Below are positions 9,497-16,750 of a DNA stretch of 64,000 nt, piece by piece; the stretch's first letter is position 1, and each line of letters starts with the position of its first letter. The notes under the pieces were generated by a model. That model did not search any database. It had not been told where the DNA came from and was given only the letters and a program-made list of their open reading frames with translations. The stretch lies in the NCBI RefSeq assembly GCF_001426185.1, contig NZ_LMRP01000001.1, positions 1,342,765 to 1,406,764 of the forward strand, in the 5' to 3' direction. A program made the translations under genes and the position numbers. This DNA is from Rhodococcus sp. Leaf247. Its GTDB lineage: Bacteria > Actinomycetota > Actinomycetes > Mycobacteriales > Mycobacteriaceae.

Positions 9497-10621
9497 CTAC
9501 TTCTTCCAGAGAGTCTTGAACTGATCCTGGTAGTCGGCGACACCGACGTAGTAGCCGGTGTCCTCGTCGAGTACTGCCGTCTCGATGTTGTCTTTGTTGA
9601 GCAACTGAGTCGGCATGAACGCGGCGTCCGCCTCGGCGAGATCGTCACCGTTGAACTGACGGGCCAGCGTGTCCAGCACGCGCCATCCGAGAATCTGGAC
9701 CGGGAACCCTACCCACACACTGTTGTCGCCGTCCTTCAGCGACTGCAGGTTGTCCGGTGTCGGAGTCTGACCGGCGAACGTGACCTGGTCCTGCAGGCTC
9801 GCGCCGCGCAGTGCCGCGTCGACACCGAGAACGAGGTCTCCGAAGGAGAAGACTGCGTAGTTGATGGTCGGGTCCCGCTGGAGCGTACTGACGACGCTCT
9901 GCGGGGTCTTGGTTCCGAGGTCGGTGACCTGCTGGTTGACGAGTTGAACCTTGCAGTCCGGGCATTGGCTCGCCAGCTGCTCGGTGAACGCGTCCGTGAA
10001 CACGTTGAGGATCGAGTAATCGGTGATCGAGAAGATCGCGACGTTGGCTTCGCCGTTGCTGTCGGCGACCACCTGACTGGCCACCATCTTGCCCCATTCC
10101 TGCACCTGCGCATCGCCGTCGAGCGCGGTGGAGATGACGCCGGGAACCGGTTCGCCCGCAATACTGTCGGCGACCACCGGAATGCCCGCAGCCTCGGCCG
10201 AGGCGATCTGCTTCGTCAGCATCGTCAACGGTGTGCCGGAGATGTGGATGGCGTCCGGGTTCAGGGCAATGGCCTGATCCATGGCCTTGGGTGCCGCTTC
10301 GGCGTCGGTGCCCATCAGAACACGCTGGTATCGCCACCCCAGTACATCCGCGGCCTGCTGAATGGCGTCGTTCTTGGCACTGGAGATCGGCTGGGGCGTC
10401 TCGATGCTGATGACGTACTTGCCCTCGTCCGGCGCCTTGCTCAACGGCGTCGTCAGCACGAGATCGGTCGGCGCTGCTTCGTACTGGTCGGCGACCGCCT
10501 GCGCACCGGCGACGTCCGCCGCCTCACCGGTGGTCGTGTCTTCCGAGCTGCTGCAGCCGGTCAGGACCAGGCTCGCGGCAGCAATGCCGGCCAAAGCCTT
10601 TGTCCAAGTTGTGGTTTTCAC
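9497..10621 (-). CDS. ABC importer substrate-binding lipoprotein (RbsB type)
   Basis: 374 residues. Signal peptide with a lipobox (LVLTGC, Cys23) anchors it outside the membrane. The mature part matches type-1 periplasmic binding proteins for sugars: the VISIETPQPISSAKNDAIQ first strand, DAIHISGTPLTML, and IPVVADSIAG. It sits between the permease and the isomerase with short gaps (19 and 6 bases), so it is co-transcribed with the transporter. Ligands of this class include ribose, other sugars, cyclitols and autoinducer-2; the ligand cannot be named from sequence. Confidence 0.88.
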   Translation of the reverse strand: MKTTTWTKALAGIAAASLVLTGCSSSEDTTTGEAADVAGAQAVADQYEAAPTDLVLTTPLSKAPDEGKYVISIETPQPISSAKNDAIQQAADVLGWRYQRVLMGTDAEAAPKAMDQAIALNPDAIHISGTPLTMLTKQIASAEAAGIPVVADSIAGEPVPGVISTALDGDAQVQEWGKMVASQVVADSNGEANVAIFSITDYSILNVFTDAFTEQLASQCPDCKVQLVNQQVTDLGTKTPQSVVSTLQRDPTINYAVFSFGDLVLGVDAALRGASLQDQVTFAGQTPTPDNLQSLKDGDNSVWVGFPVQILGWRVLDTLARQFNGDDLAEADAAFMPTQLLNKDNIETAVLDEDTGYYVGVADYQDQFKTLWKK

Positions 10622-10640
10622 GTGAGTTCCTTTCGAAGAA

Positions 10641-11669
10641 CTAATTGCGACGAGCGGTCCGCGCGGCGAGCGCGACGGCGATGATGAGGGCGAGTCCGTT
10701 GAAGAGGTCGTTGACGTAGCTGGGTGCGCCGGCCAGTTGCAGGCCCTTCACACCGGTGGCGAGGAGGTAGATGGCGATCAGCGTGCCGAGCACGTTGACG
10801 CGTCCGGCACGGATCTGGGTGGAGCCGAGGAACACGGCCGAGAAGGCGGGAAGAAGGTACGACGGCCCGATGTCGGGCGCGGCGGTGCCCAGCTTGGCCG
10901 CCAGCACCACCCCGGTGAGCGCGGCGATGGTTGCCGATGTCATCAAGGCGCCGAACATGATGCGTTCGACACGCAGGCCGGCGAGACGGGCGGCCTGACG
11001 ATTGCCGCCCGTGGCATACAGGTAGCGGCCCAGCGGCGTCTTCTCGAGCAGGACGTACATCACCGCGGCGACGGCGATCATGTAGAAGAACGGCAGTGGC
11101 AGGCCGAGGAAGGGCTTGCTGCCCATGTCGAGGAAGCCGTCGGTGAAGCCCTCGGTGATCTGCTTTCCGTCGGTCACCCAGTACGTTCCGGCCAGCAGGA
11201 TGCTCGACATACCGAGCGTCGCGATGAACGAGTCGACATGCAGTTTCACCACCACGAAGCCGTTGACGGCGCCGATCAGCGCGCCGCACAGCAGGGTGGT
11301 GACGATGGCGATGGGCGTGCTGATGCCCTGCGAGAGTTGGTAGGACACCATCGCGACCGAGAACCCCATGACGCCGGCGATGGAAAGGTCGAACACGCCC
11401 GCGGCCAGCGGCACGATCAGGCCGATGGCCAACATGGCGGTGATCGCCTGATCACCGGCGACGATGCGGAAGTTGCCCTGGGTCATGAAGGTGTCGGGAA
11501 TCCAGATCGCGAACAGCACGATGATGGCGACCCATACGTACAGACCGCTGAAGCGATCGAGTCCGAGCGAGAGCTTGCGGCCCTTGGTTCGGGTACCCGC
11601 GCCGTCGCTTCCACCCGGTGGTGGGCTCGCAGGCGCGGCCGCCGCTTCTTCGTGGGATTGGGTTGTCAT
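10641..11669 (-). CDS. ABC importer permease (RbsC type)
   Basis: 342 residues with about eight to ten hydrophobic segments after a 35-residue Ala/Pro/Gly-rich cytoplasmic N terminus. Family segments include GVFDLSIAGVMGFS (the DLS motif of RbsC/AraH permeases), GALIGAVNGFVV, DSFIATLGM and YLYATGGNRQAARLAGL, the EAA-like coupling loop. It forms the membrane channel for the binding protein encoded downstream and the ATPase encoded 10 bases upstream. Confidence 0.9.
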   Translation of the reverse strand: MTTQSHEEAAAAPASPPPGGSDGAGTRTKGRKLSLGLDRFSGLYVWVAIIVLFAIWIPDTFMTQGNFRIVAGDQAITAMLAIGLIVPLAAGVFDLSIAGVMGFSVAMVSYQLSQGISTPIAIVTTLLCGALIGAVNGFVVVKLHVDSFIATLGMSSILLAGTYWVTDGKQITEGFTDGFLDMGSKPFLGLPLPFFYMIAVAAVMYVLLEKTPLGRYLYATGGNRQAARLAGLRVERIMFGALMTSATIAALTGVVLAAKLGTAAPDIGPSYLLPAFSAVFLGSTQIRAGRVNVLGTLIAIYLLATGVKGLQLAGAPSYVNDLFNGLALIIAVALAARTARRN

Positions 11670-11679
11670 GGTGATCCTT

Positions 11680-13224
11680 TCACCGAGTCCGAGTGCCGGC
11701 GAGGGTCACGGCGGGAGCAGGTTTCTTCAATGTCGAGGCGGTCAGCCGGTCCGGGTCGATCCGGGGCCGCGAGAATTCGTCGACGACACGGCCGACCGAC
11801 AGCACGATCACCCGGTCGCACAGACGGGTGAGCTCGCCGTGGTCGGTGGACACCACCAGCACCGCTGCGCCGGCCTGAGCTGCGGAGTCGACCAGAGCAT
11901 GGATGTCGGCCTTCGCGCCGATGTCGACACCCTGAGTGGGTTCGTCGAGCAACAGCACTCGGGGATTGCGTCTGAGCCACCGGGCCAGCACGACCTTCTG
12001 CTGGTTGCCGCCGCTGAGGGTGCTCAGATGTCGTTCGGTGTCGCCCGTGGGCCGGACTCCGAGACGTTCGAGCCAGTGCGCCACATCGGATTTCTCGCGC
12101 TTGACGCGCACGAGACCACCTTTGGCGAACCCCCACGGATCGGCGACCGACACGTTCTCGCGCAGCGACGCTGCGGCGAACGCTGCGTTGGACAGGCGCT
12201 CGGCCGGCACGCAACCGATACCCGCCGACATCGCCAGATCCGGTCGACCCTGTTCGACGGTCTTCCCGTCCACGGTGATCGCGCCGCCGCGACTCTCCGC
12301 GCCGAAGAGCGCGGGCACTATCTGTTCTCGACCGGATCCGGTGATACCGGCGATGCCGAGAACTTCACCGGAACGAATCGAGAAACTGAGGTCTTCGACT
12401 GCACCACAAGACAACTCGACGATCTGCAGAACGGGGTCGCCGGCGGAGTCCGTGGTTTCTTCCGGCTCGGCCAGGAACTCCTCGACGCGGCGGCCGATCA
12501 TCAGCTCGACGAGACCGGATTCGTCGAGACCCTCGAGTGGGCGGGTGGTCACGATCTTGCCGTCTCGCATGACCGTCACGCTGTCGCAGAGGGAGAAGAT
12601 CTCGTTCAGGTGATGCGAGACGAACAGCACGGCAACCCCGCGGTCGCGGATTCGACGGACCAGGTCGAACAGCCGGACTGCCTCCGCGGCAGGGAGATTG
12701 GCGGTGGGTTCGTCGAGTACCAGAACGCGGGCTCCACCGGAGTGATCCTGGACCGCACGGGCGATGGCGAGCATGGTGCGTTCGCTCATGGTCAACGCCC
12801 CGGCAAGCTTCTTCAGGTCGAGATCGACACCGAGCTCCGCGAGAGCCGTCTTGGCCCGAGCGCGTTCTGCCTTGAAGTCGATGGTGCCGATGGCGGTGGT
12901 CTTGTATCCGTGCCCGAGAGCGAGGTTGTCCACCACGTCGAGGCTTTCGACCAGTCCGAGTTCCTGGTGAACGAAGCGAAGACCGGCGGCCTCGCCGCTA
13001 CCCGGAATTCCGAGATGCAGCTCGTCACCGCCGACCGCGATCGATGCGCCATCGTCGGGATCGTGATAGCCGGCAAGCACTTTGATGAGAGTGGACTTGC
13101 CACACCCGTTCTGCCCGACCAGTCCGCGGATCTCGCCGGGTGCGAGGAGAAGTTCGACGTCGTCGAGTGCCCGATGGCCGCCGAAGGTCTTCGAGAGACC
13201 GCTGATGCTCAGCGCATCTGTCAT
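11680..13224 (-). CDS. ABC importer ATPase with two nucleotide-binding domains (RbsA type)
   Basis: 514 residues. The first cassette has an intact Walker A (GQNGCGKST, residues 37-45), an unusual signature (ALTMSERTM) and Walker B (VLVLDEPTANL). The second has the weakened P-loop typical of RbsA (GITGSGREQ), a normal signature (LSGGNQQK) and Walker B (VLLLDEPTQGVD). It drives import of the compound bound by the lipoprotein at 9497-10621. First gene of the six-gene leftward operon ending at 6619. A copy of the cluster motif lies 21 bases upstream of its start. Confidence 0.92.
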   Translation of the reverse strand: MTDALSISGLSKTFGGHRALDDVELLLAPGEIRGLVGQNGCGKSTLIKVLAGYHDPDDGASIAVGGDELHLGIPGSGEAAGLRFVHQELGLVESLDVVDNLALGHGYKTTAIGTIDFKAERARAKTALAELGVDLDLKKLAGALTMSERTMLAIARAVQDHSGGARVLVLDEPTANLPAAEAVRLFDLVRRIRDRGVAVLFVSHHLNEIFSLCDSVTVMRDGKIVTTRPLEGLDESGLVELMIGRRVEEFLAEPEETTDSAGDPVLQIVELSCGAVEDLSFSIRSGEVLGIAGITGSGREQIVPALFGAESRGGAITVDGKTVEQGRPDLAMSAGIGCVPAERLSNAAFAAASLRENVSVADPWGFAKGGLVRVKREKSDVAHWLERLGVRPTGDTERHLSTLSGGNQQKVVLARWLRRNPRVLLLDEPTQGVDIGAKADIHALVDSAAQAGAAVLVVSTDHGELTRLCDRVIVLSVGRVVDEFSRPRIDPDRLTASTLKKPAPAVTLAGTRTR

Positions 13225-13244
13225 GAAATCCTACCTACGTGAGG

Positions 13245-13255
13245 TGAGTAACTTG
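13245..13255. promoter_or_regulatory. Operator of the cluster motif upstream of the ABC importer operon
   Basis: TGAGTAACTTG matches the right arm and the AGT-N-ACT core of the motif. It lies 21 bases upstream of the importer ATPase start in a 228-bp divergent region. A half-site (CAAGTGCATAA) is at 13338-13348, and a -10-like TATAGT at 13410-13415 precedes the rightward VOC gene. Function is inferred from recurrence. Confidence 0.55.
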
Positions 13256-13452
13256 AATCCTGCTGTTGTTACCTAGGTCATACTCAACTATGTACATGGA
13301 TAAGTCCAGCATTCCGCGAAAGTTCGTATTGTGCGCTCAAGTGCATAAATAGGGAGAACAGAGCGAGCGCCAGGGACGCTGAAGTCGAGAGTCGGCCCTC
13401 GGCTGTATCTATAGTCGACGCGTAGTTAGCGAACGTCACCGAAAGGAAGTCC

Positions 13453-13941
13453 GTGAGCGAGTATCAGCTGGGCAGCGTCGTACAGATCGCGTACATGGTC
13501 GACGACGCGCGGGCGGCGGCCGCAGACTTCTCCGCCCGTACCGGAGCCGGGCCGTTCTTCGTCCGGCACAACCCCGGAGCGTTCGACCACACCTCGGCCT
13601 ACGGCCAGTGGGGGCGCACCCAGATCGAACTGGTGCAAACCCACACGGCAACTCCCCCGGCGTTCGCGGAGACCACGACGGCACGACACTGCGTCCACCA
13701 TGTCGCGATCATGGTGGCCTCGTTCAGCGAACAGCAACGCATCTTCGACGAGAGCGGCTGGCCCGCACTGTTTTCGGCGACCACCCCTAACGGAAACGCC
13801 TTCGCGTTCCACGACGCCCGAGCGGAGCTCGGACATCTCGTCGAGATCTACGAACCGCGACCGAGCATTCTGGCGTTGTACCGTCGCGTCGCCGACGCAG
13901 CCACCAACTGGGACGGAGTCGACCCGGTTCGCGACCTGTGA
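13453..13941 (+). CDS. VOC-family (glyoxalase/extradiol-type) protein
   Basis: 162 residues, vicinal oxygen chelate fold made of paired beta-alpha-beta-beta-beta units. Start region VVQIAYMVDDARAAAADFSA, metal-ligand candidates in CVHHVAIMV and the acidic GHLVEIYE strand near the C terminus. Members include epimerases, lyases and ring-cleavage enzymes. The GTG start follows AAAGGAAG. It stands alone, divergent from the importer operon across a shared regulatory region, and ends convergently with the SnoaL-like gene. The reaction is not determined. Confidence 0.7.
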   Translation: MSEYQLGSVVQIAYMVDDARAAAADFSARTGAGPFFVRHNPGAFDHTSAYGQWGRTQIELVQTHTATPPAFAETTTARHCVHHVAIMVASFSEQQRIFDESGWPALFSATTPNGNAFAFHDARAELGHLVEIYEPRPSILALYRRVADAATNWDGVDPVRDL

Positions 13942-13962
13942 TCGCGGTCGGCGCCGGACCGG

Positions 13963-14436
13963 TCAGGCGTCCGCGAGCAACGCGGCGGCACGTTCGCGGG
14001 CCATGGCCAGGATCTGCGGGTTACCCGAGTTCCACAGCACCGTCAGTTGTTTCTTGCAAATCTTCCACTCACCGTCGACCCGTCGGAGCGAATCGGTGTA
14101 GTAGCCGCCGATGGTGAACATCGCGTCGCCGGCCGTGTTGGGGAGCACGTGCTCCGCGCGCACGTAGGAGATGACCGTTCCGCTGTCTCCGTCGACGGTG
14201 ATGTCCAGATTGGACAGAAAGTGCTGCGACGCAGCGAGTCCCGGAAAGAGCATCCGTCCCCGCTGCACCCAGTCGTCCGCCTTGAAGGGACCACCGTTGC
14301 CCGCGCGGTAGCTCGTGTAATCGATCTCGATGTCGTCGGTGAACACCGACCGGTACATGTCCCAGTCCCGCAGATCGATTCCGCGCGCGAATCGGGCCAT
14401 CAGCTTCGTGATCTCCTGATGATCGTCGACGCTCAT
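13963..14436 (-). CDS. SnoaL/NTF2-like protein
   Basis: 157 residues of the NTF2-like cone fold (SnoaL_4 type). The helix MSVDDHQEITKLMARFARGIDLRDWDM is followed by FTDDIEIDY and later FLSNLDITVDGD. Such proteins act as small hydratases, isomerases or non-enzymatic partners in steroid and aromatic pathways. Its ATG lies one base past the stop of the aldehyde dehydrogenase gene, so it is coupled to it. The frame stays open upstream of the ATG, but that part is antisense-like and overlaps the real dehydrogenase gene. Confidence 0.78.
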   Translation of the reverse strand: MSVDDHQEITKLMARFARGIDLRDWDMYRSVFTDDIEIDYTSYRAGNGGPFKADDWVQRGRMLFPGLAASQHFLSNLDITVDGDSGTVISYVRAEHVLPNTAGDAMFTIGGYYTDSLRRVDGEWKICKKQLTVLWNSGNPQILAMARERAAALLADA

Positions 14437-14437
14437 G

Positions 14438-15880
14438 TCACTTCGCCTTCGCGGGCAGCTGCAGGGAGACCGTCTCGAAGTACTCGTCGAGTCCGTCGGG
14501 TCCGAGCTCACGGCCGATTCCCGACTTCTTGAAGCCACCGAACGGTGCGGACGCGTTGAAGCGGCCACCGTTGATCGAGACCTGGCCGGTGCGCAACCGG
14601 CGAGCAATGGCGATCGCAGTGTCGTCGTCGCCGGCGAACACGGCTCCGGAGAGTCCGTAGTCGGAGTCGTTCGCGATGTCGACCGCGTCGTCGATGCCGT
14701 CGTAGGTGAGCACGGCGAGGACGGGACCGAACACCTCTTCGCGAGCGATAGCGGACTTGTTGTCCACGCGGGAGACGACGGTCGGACGGACGAAGAAGCC
14801 GGACTGCAGTCGCTCGTCGAGGTCGTCGACCTCGCCGGGTCCACCGACCAGGAAGACCGCGCCCGCCGGCACCTCGGCCAGATGTTTCAGCACGGACTGC
14901 TGCTGTTCCTGCGACGCCATCGGCCCGATGTCCACCGACTCGTCGAGGGGGTCGCCGACCGTCTGCGACCCCACGAGTTCCACCAGCTTCTGCTCGACCT
15001 CGTCGATCCGATCGGCGGGAACCAGCAATCGTGTGGTGGCGGTGCAGGTCTGGCCGTTGTTGATGTAGCACCCCCGAACGGCTGCGGTGATCGCGGCGTC
15101 CAGATCGGCGTCGGGAGCGACGATGAACGCAGACTTTCCGCCGAGTTCCAAGGTCACTTTCTTGATTCCGGCTGCAGCTACTTGTCCGACGCGGGCGCCG
15201 GCCGAGGTCGAACCGGTGAGGCTGACCAGGTCGACGTCCGGATGACCGGCCAATCTCTCGCCCACCCGGCCGCCCGCTCCGGAGACGATGTTCAAAACGC
15301 CCGGCGGCAGTGCGGTGGTGTCGGCGATCTCCGCGACGACGAACGCCGCCAGCGGCGCGACGCTACTGGGCTTGACCACCGTGGTGCAGCCGGCGGCGAT
15401 AGCGGGTGCCACCTTGGCCGCAAGTTGGTACAGCGGGTAGTTCCACGGCGTGATCGCGCCGACGACCCCGATTCCGACCTTGATGATCAGCGACGTACCG
15501 CGGCGTTCCTCCAGGGACGTGTTCTCGAGGATGTCCGCCATCGACCGGAAGATGGTCACGCCCAGACCGACCTGCACGGTGCGGGACCGCGCGATCGGCG
15601 TGCCGACCTCGCGCGCCATGATCTCGGCGAGTTCGGCTTCCCGATCGACCAGCCCGTCGGCGATCTGCCGCAGCGCCGTCACGCGGTCGGCGATCGACGA
15701 CTGCGACCACTCGCCGAAGGCGGCACGTGCTGCGGCGACCGCGTCGTCGACATCGGATTCGGTGCCCGCGGGCACCCGGGCCAGCAGCTGTCCCGTCGCG
15801 GCCTCCAGCACGTCGATCGTTCCGTCGCCCGACGACGGAACCCACTTGCCGCCGATGTAGAGCTCGTGCCGGTCGTCCAT
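14438..15880 (-). CDS. NAD(P)-dependent aldehyde dehydrogenase
   Basis: 480 residues, complete ALDH. Catalytic Cys279 (NNGQTCTATTR) and the general-base Glu near 245 (TLELGGKSAF) have the normal spacing. The cofactor and oxyanion residues (ITPWNYPL, SLTGSTSAG) are present. The ATG at 15880 with GAGG seven bases upstream is preferred to a GTG at 15892. It would oxidise the aldehyde made by one of the alcohol dehydrogenases in the cluster. Upstream is a 243-bp divergent region with copies of the cluster motif. Confidence 0.92.
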   Translation of the reverse strand: MDDRHELYIGGKWVPSSGDGTIDVLEAATGQLLARVPAGTESDVDDAVAAARAAFGEWSQSSIADRVTALRQIADGLVDREAELAEIMAREVGTPIARSRTVQVGLGVTIFRSMADILENTSLEERRGTSLIIKVGIGVVGAITPWNYPLYQLAAKVAPAIAAGCTTVVKPSSVAPLAAFVVAEIADTTALPPGVLNIVSGAGGRVGERLAGHPDVDLVSLTGSTSAGARVGQVAAAGIKKVTLELGGKSAFIVAPDADLDAAITAAVRGCYINNGQTCTATTRLLVPADRIDEVEQKLVELVGSQTVGDPLDESVDIGPMASQEQQQSVLKHLAEVPAGAVFLVGGPGEVDDLDERLQSGFFVRPTVVSRVDNKSAIAREEVFGPVLAVLTYDGIDDAVDIANDSDYGLSGAVFAGDDDTAIAIARRLRTGQVSINGGRFNASAPFGGFKKSGIGRELGPDGLDEYFETVSLQLPAKAK

Positions 15881-15958
15881 TCGAGGCCTCACTTCTTCTG
15901 CTGCGCGGCCGAGTGGCGGCCATCACAATCACCATAGCGATCTTAGAGGACTGATTGT

Positions 15959-16033
15959 CAAGTAAGTAGCGCAATCAAGTCTGTACATAGTTAGTGGTTC
16001 GTTTCTTGACATCCACTACTAATTGGGTAGGTT
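15959..16033. promoter_or_regulatory. Divergent promoter region with cluster-motif copies
   Basis: CAAGTAAGTAG at 15959-15969 (reverse complement CTACTTACTTG) matches the motif, and CAAGT at 15976-15980 is a further half-site. On the plus strand a -35 TTGACA at 16006-16011 pairs with a -10-like TAGGTT at 16028-16033. CTACTAATTGG at 16017-16027 inside that spacer resembles the motif. A repressor here would block the operon beginning at 16124. Confidence 0.5.
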
Positions 16034-16123
16034 ATGAGCACCGTCACAGTCCTACCGACGGCAAGCGCCGCATCACTTGCCGATGACCGTCCCAGACAGG
16101 GACCGGAGAATTCGAGGAGCACC

Positions 16124-16750
16124 ATGAACGACCTCGCGACCAACACGTCCGCGCCGACCGTCGTCACGAGCGAATTGGTCGATCTCGTGGTCAAGGGCAT
16201 GGTCCGTGGCCCGATCACGCCCGAACTCCAGGCCGTGGTCGACGCCGGAGACGCCGTCGCCAAGGGCCCCGTCGTCATGCCGACGCAGGCCGGTATCGCC
16301 AACGCCGGCGCGCAGGTTCGCCTTCCCGAGGGCGGCGACGAGGCCAAGGCCGTCACCGACCTGCTCCACGTCTTTCTTCCGGTCAACCGTCGCCTCCGCG
16401 AACTGTGCACCGCTTGGCAGTGCCGTCCCGACGGCTCCGCGAACGATCACTCGGACGCCCAGTACGACGCCAAGATCCGCGATCAGCTCGAAGACATTCA
16501 CACCGACGTGACCAAGATGCTGCGCCGGACGGGCAAGCAGTGCGCCCCGCTCCTCGACTACCGCGAGCGGCTGATCGGCGCCCTCGAACGCTTCGACAGC
16601 GGCGACACCGCATCTCTGACATCGCCCCTGACGGACGGCTACCACACCGTCTGGATGTGGCTGCATCAGCACGTGCTGATGATGCTGGGTATGACACGGG
16701 CGCAGGACGAGGCCCTCGAGGAGAAGCTCGTATCCGGTAGCGCAGAATGA
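16124..16750 (+). CDS. Unrecognised protein partnered with the PPDK-like gene
   Basis: 208 residues; I do not recognise the family. It is soluble and mainly helical. Features include a poly-Leu/Arg helix (LLHVFLPVNRRLRELCTAWQ), an acidic stretch (DHSDAQYDAKIRDQLEDIHTD) and a Trp/His-rich segment near the end (VWMWLHQHVLMMLGM). The ATG at 16124 follows GAGGAG; an earlier in-frame ATG at 16034 sits directly on the predicted -10 element and is unlikely. Its stop overlaps the PPDK-like gene start (ATGA), which suggests the two proteins act together, perhaps as substrate-binding and phosphotransfer subunits. That role is inference. Confidence 0.7.
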   Translation: MNDLATNTSAPTVVTSELVDLVVKGMVRGPITPELQAVVDAGDAVAKGPVVMPTQAGIANAGAQVRLPEGGDEAKAVTDLLHVFLPVNRRLRELCTAWQCRPDGSANDHSDAQYDAKIRDQLEDIHTDVTKMLRRTGKQCAPLLDYRERLIGALERFDSGDTASLTSPLTDGYHTVWMWLHQHVLMMLGMTRAQDEALEEKLVSGSAE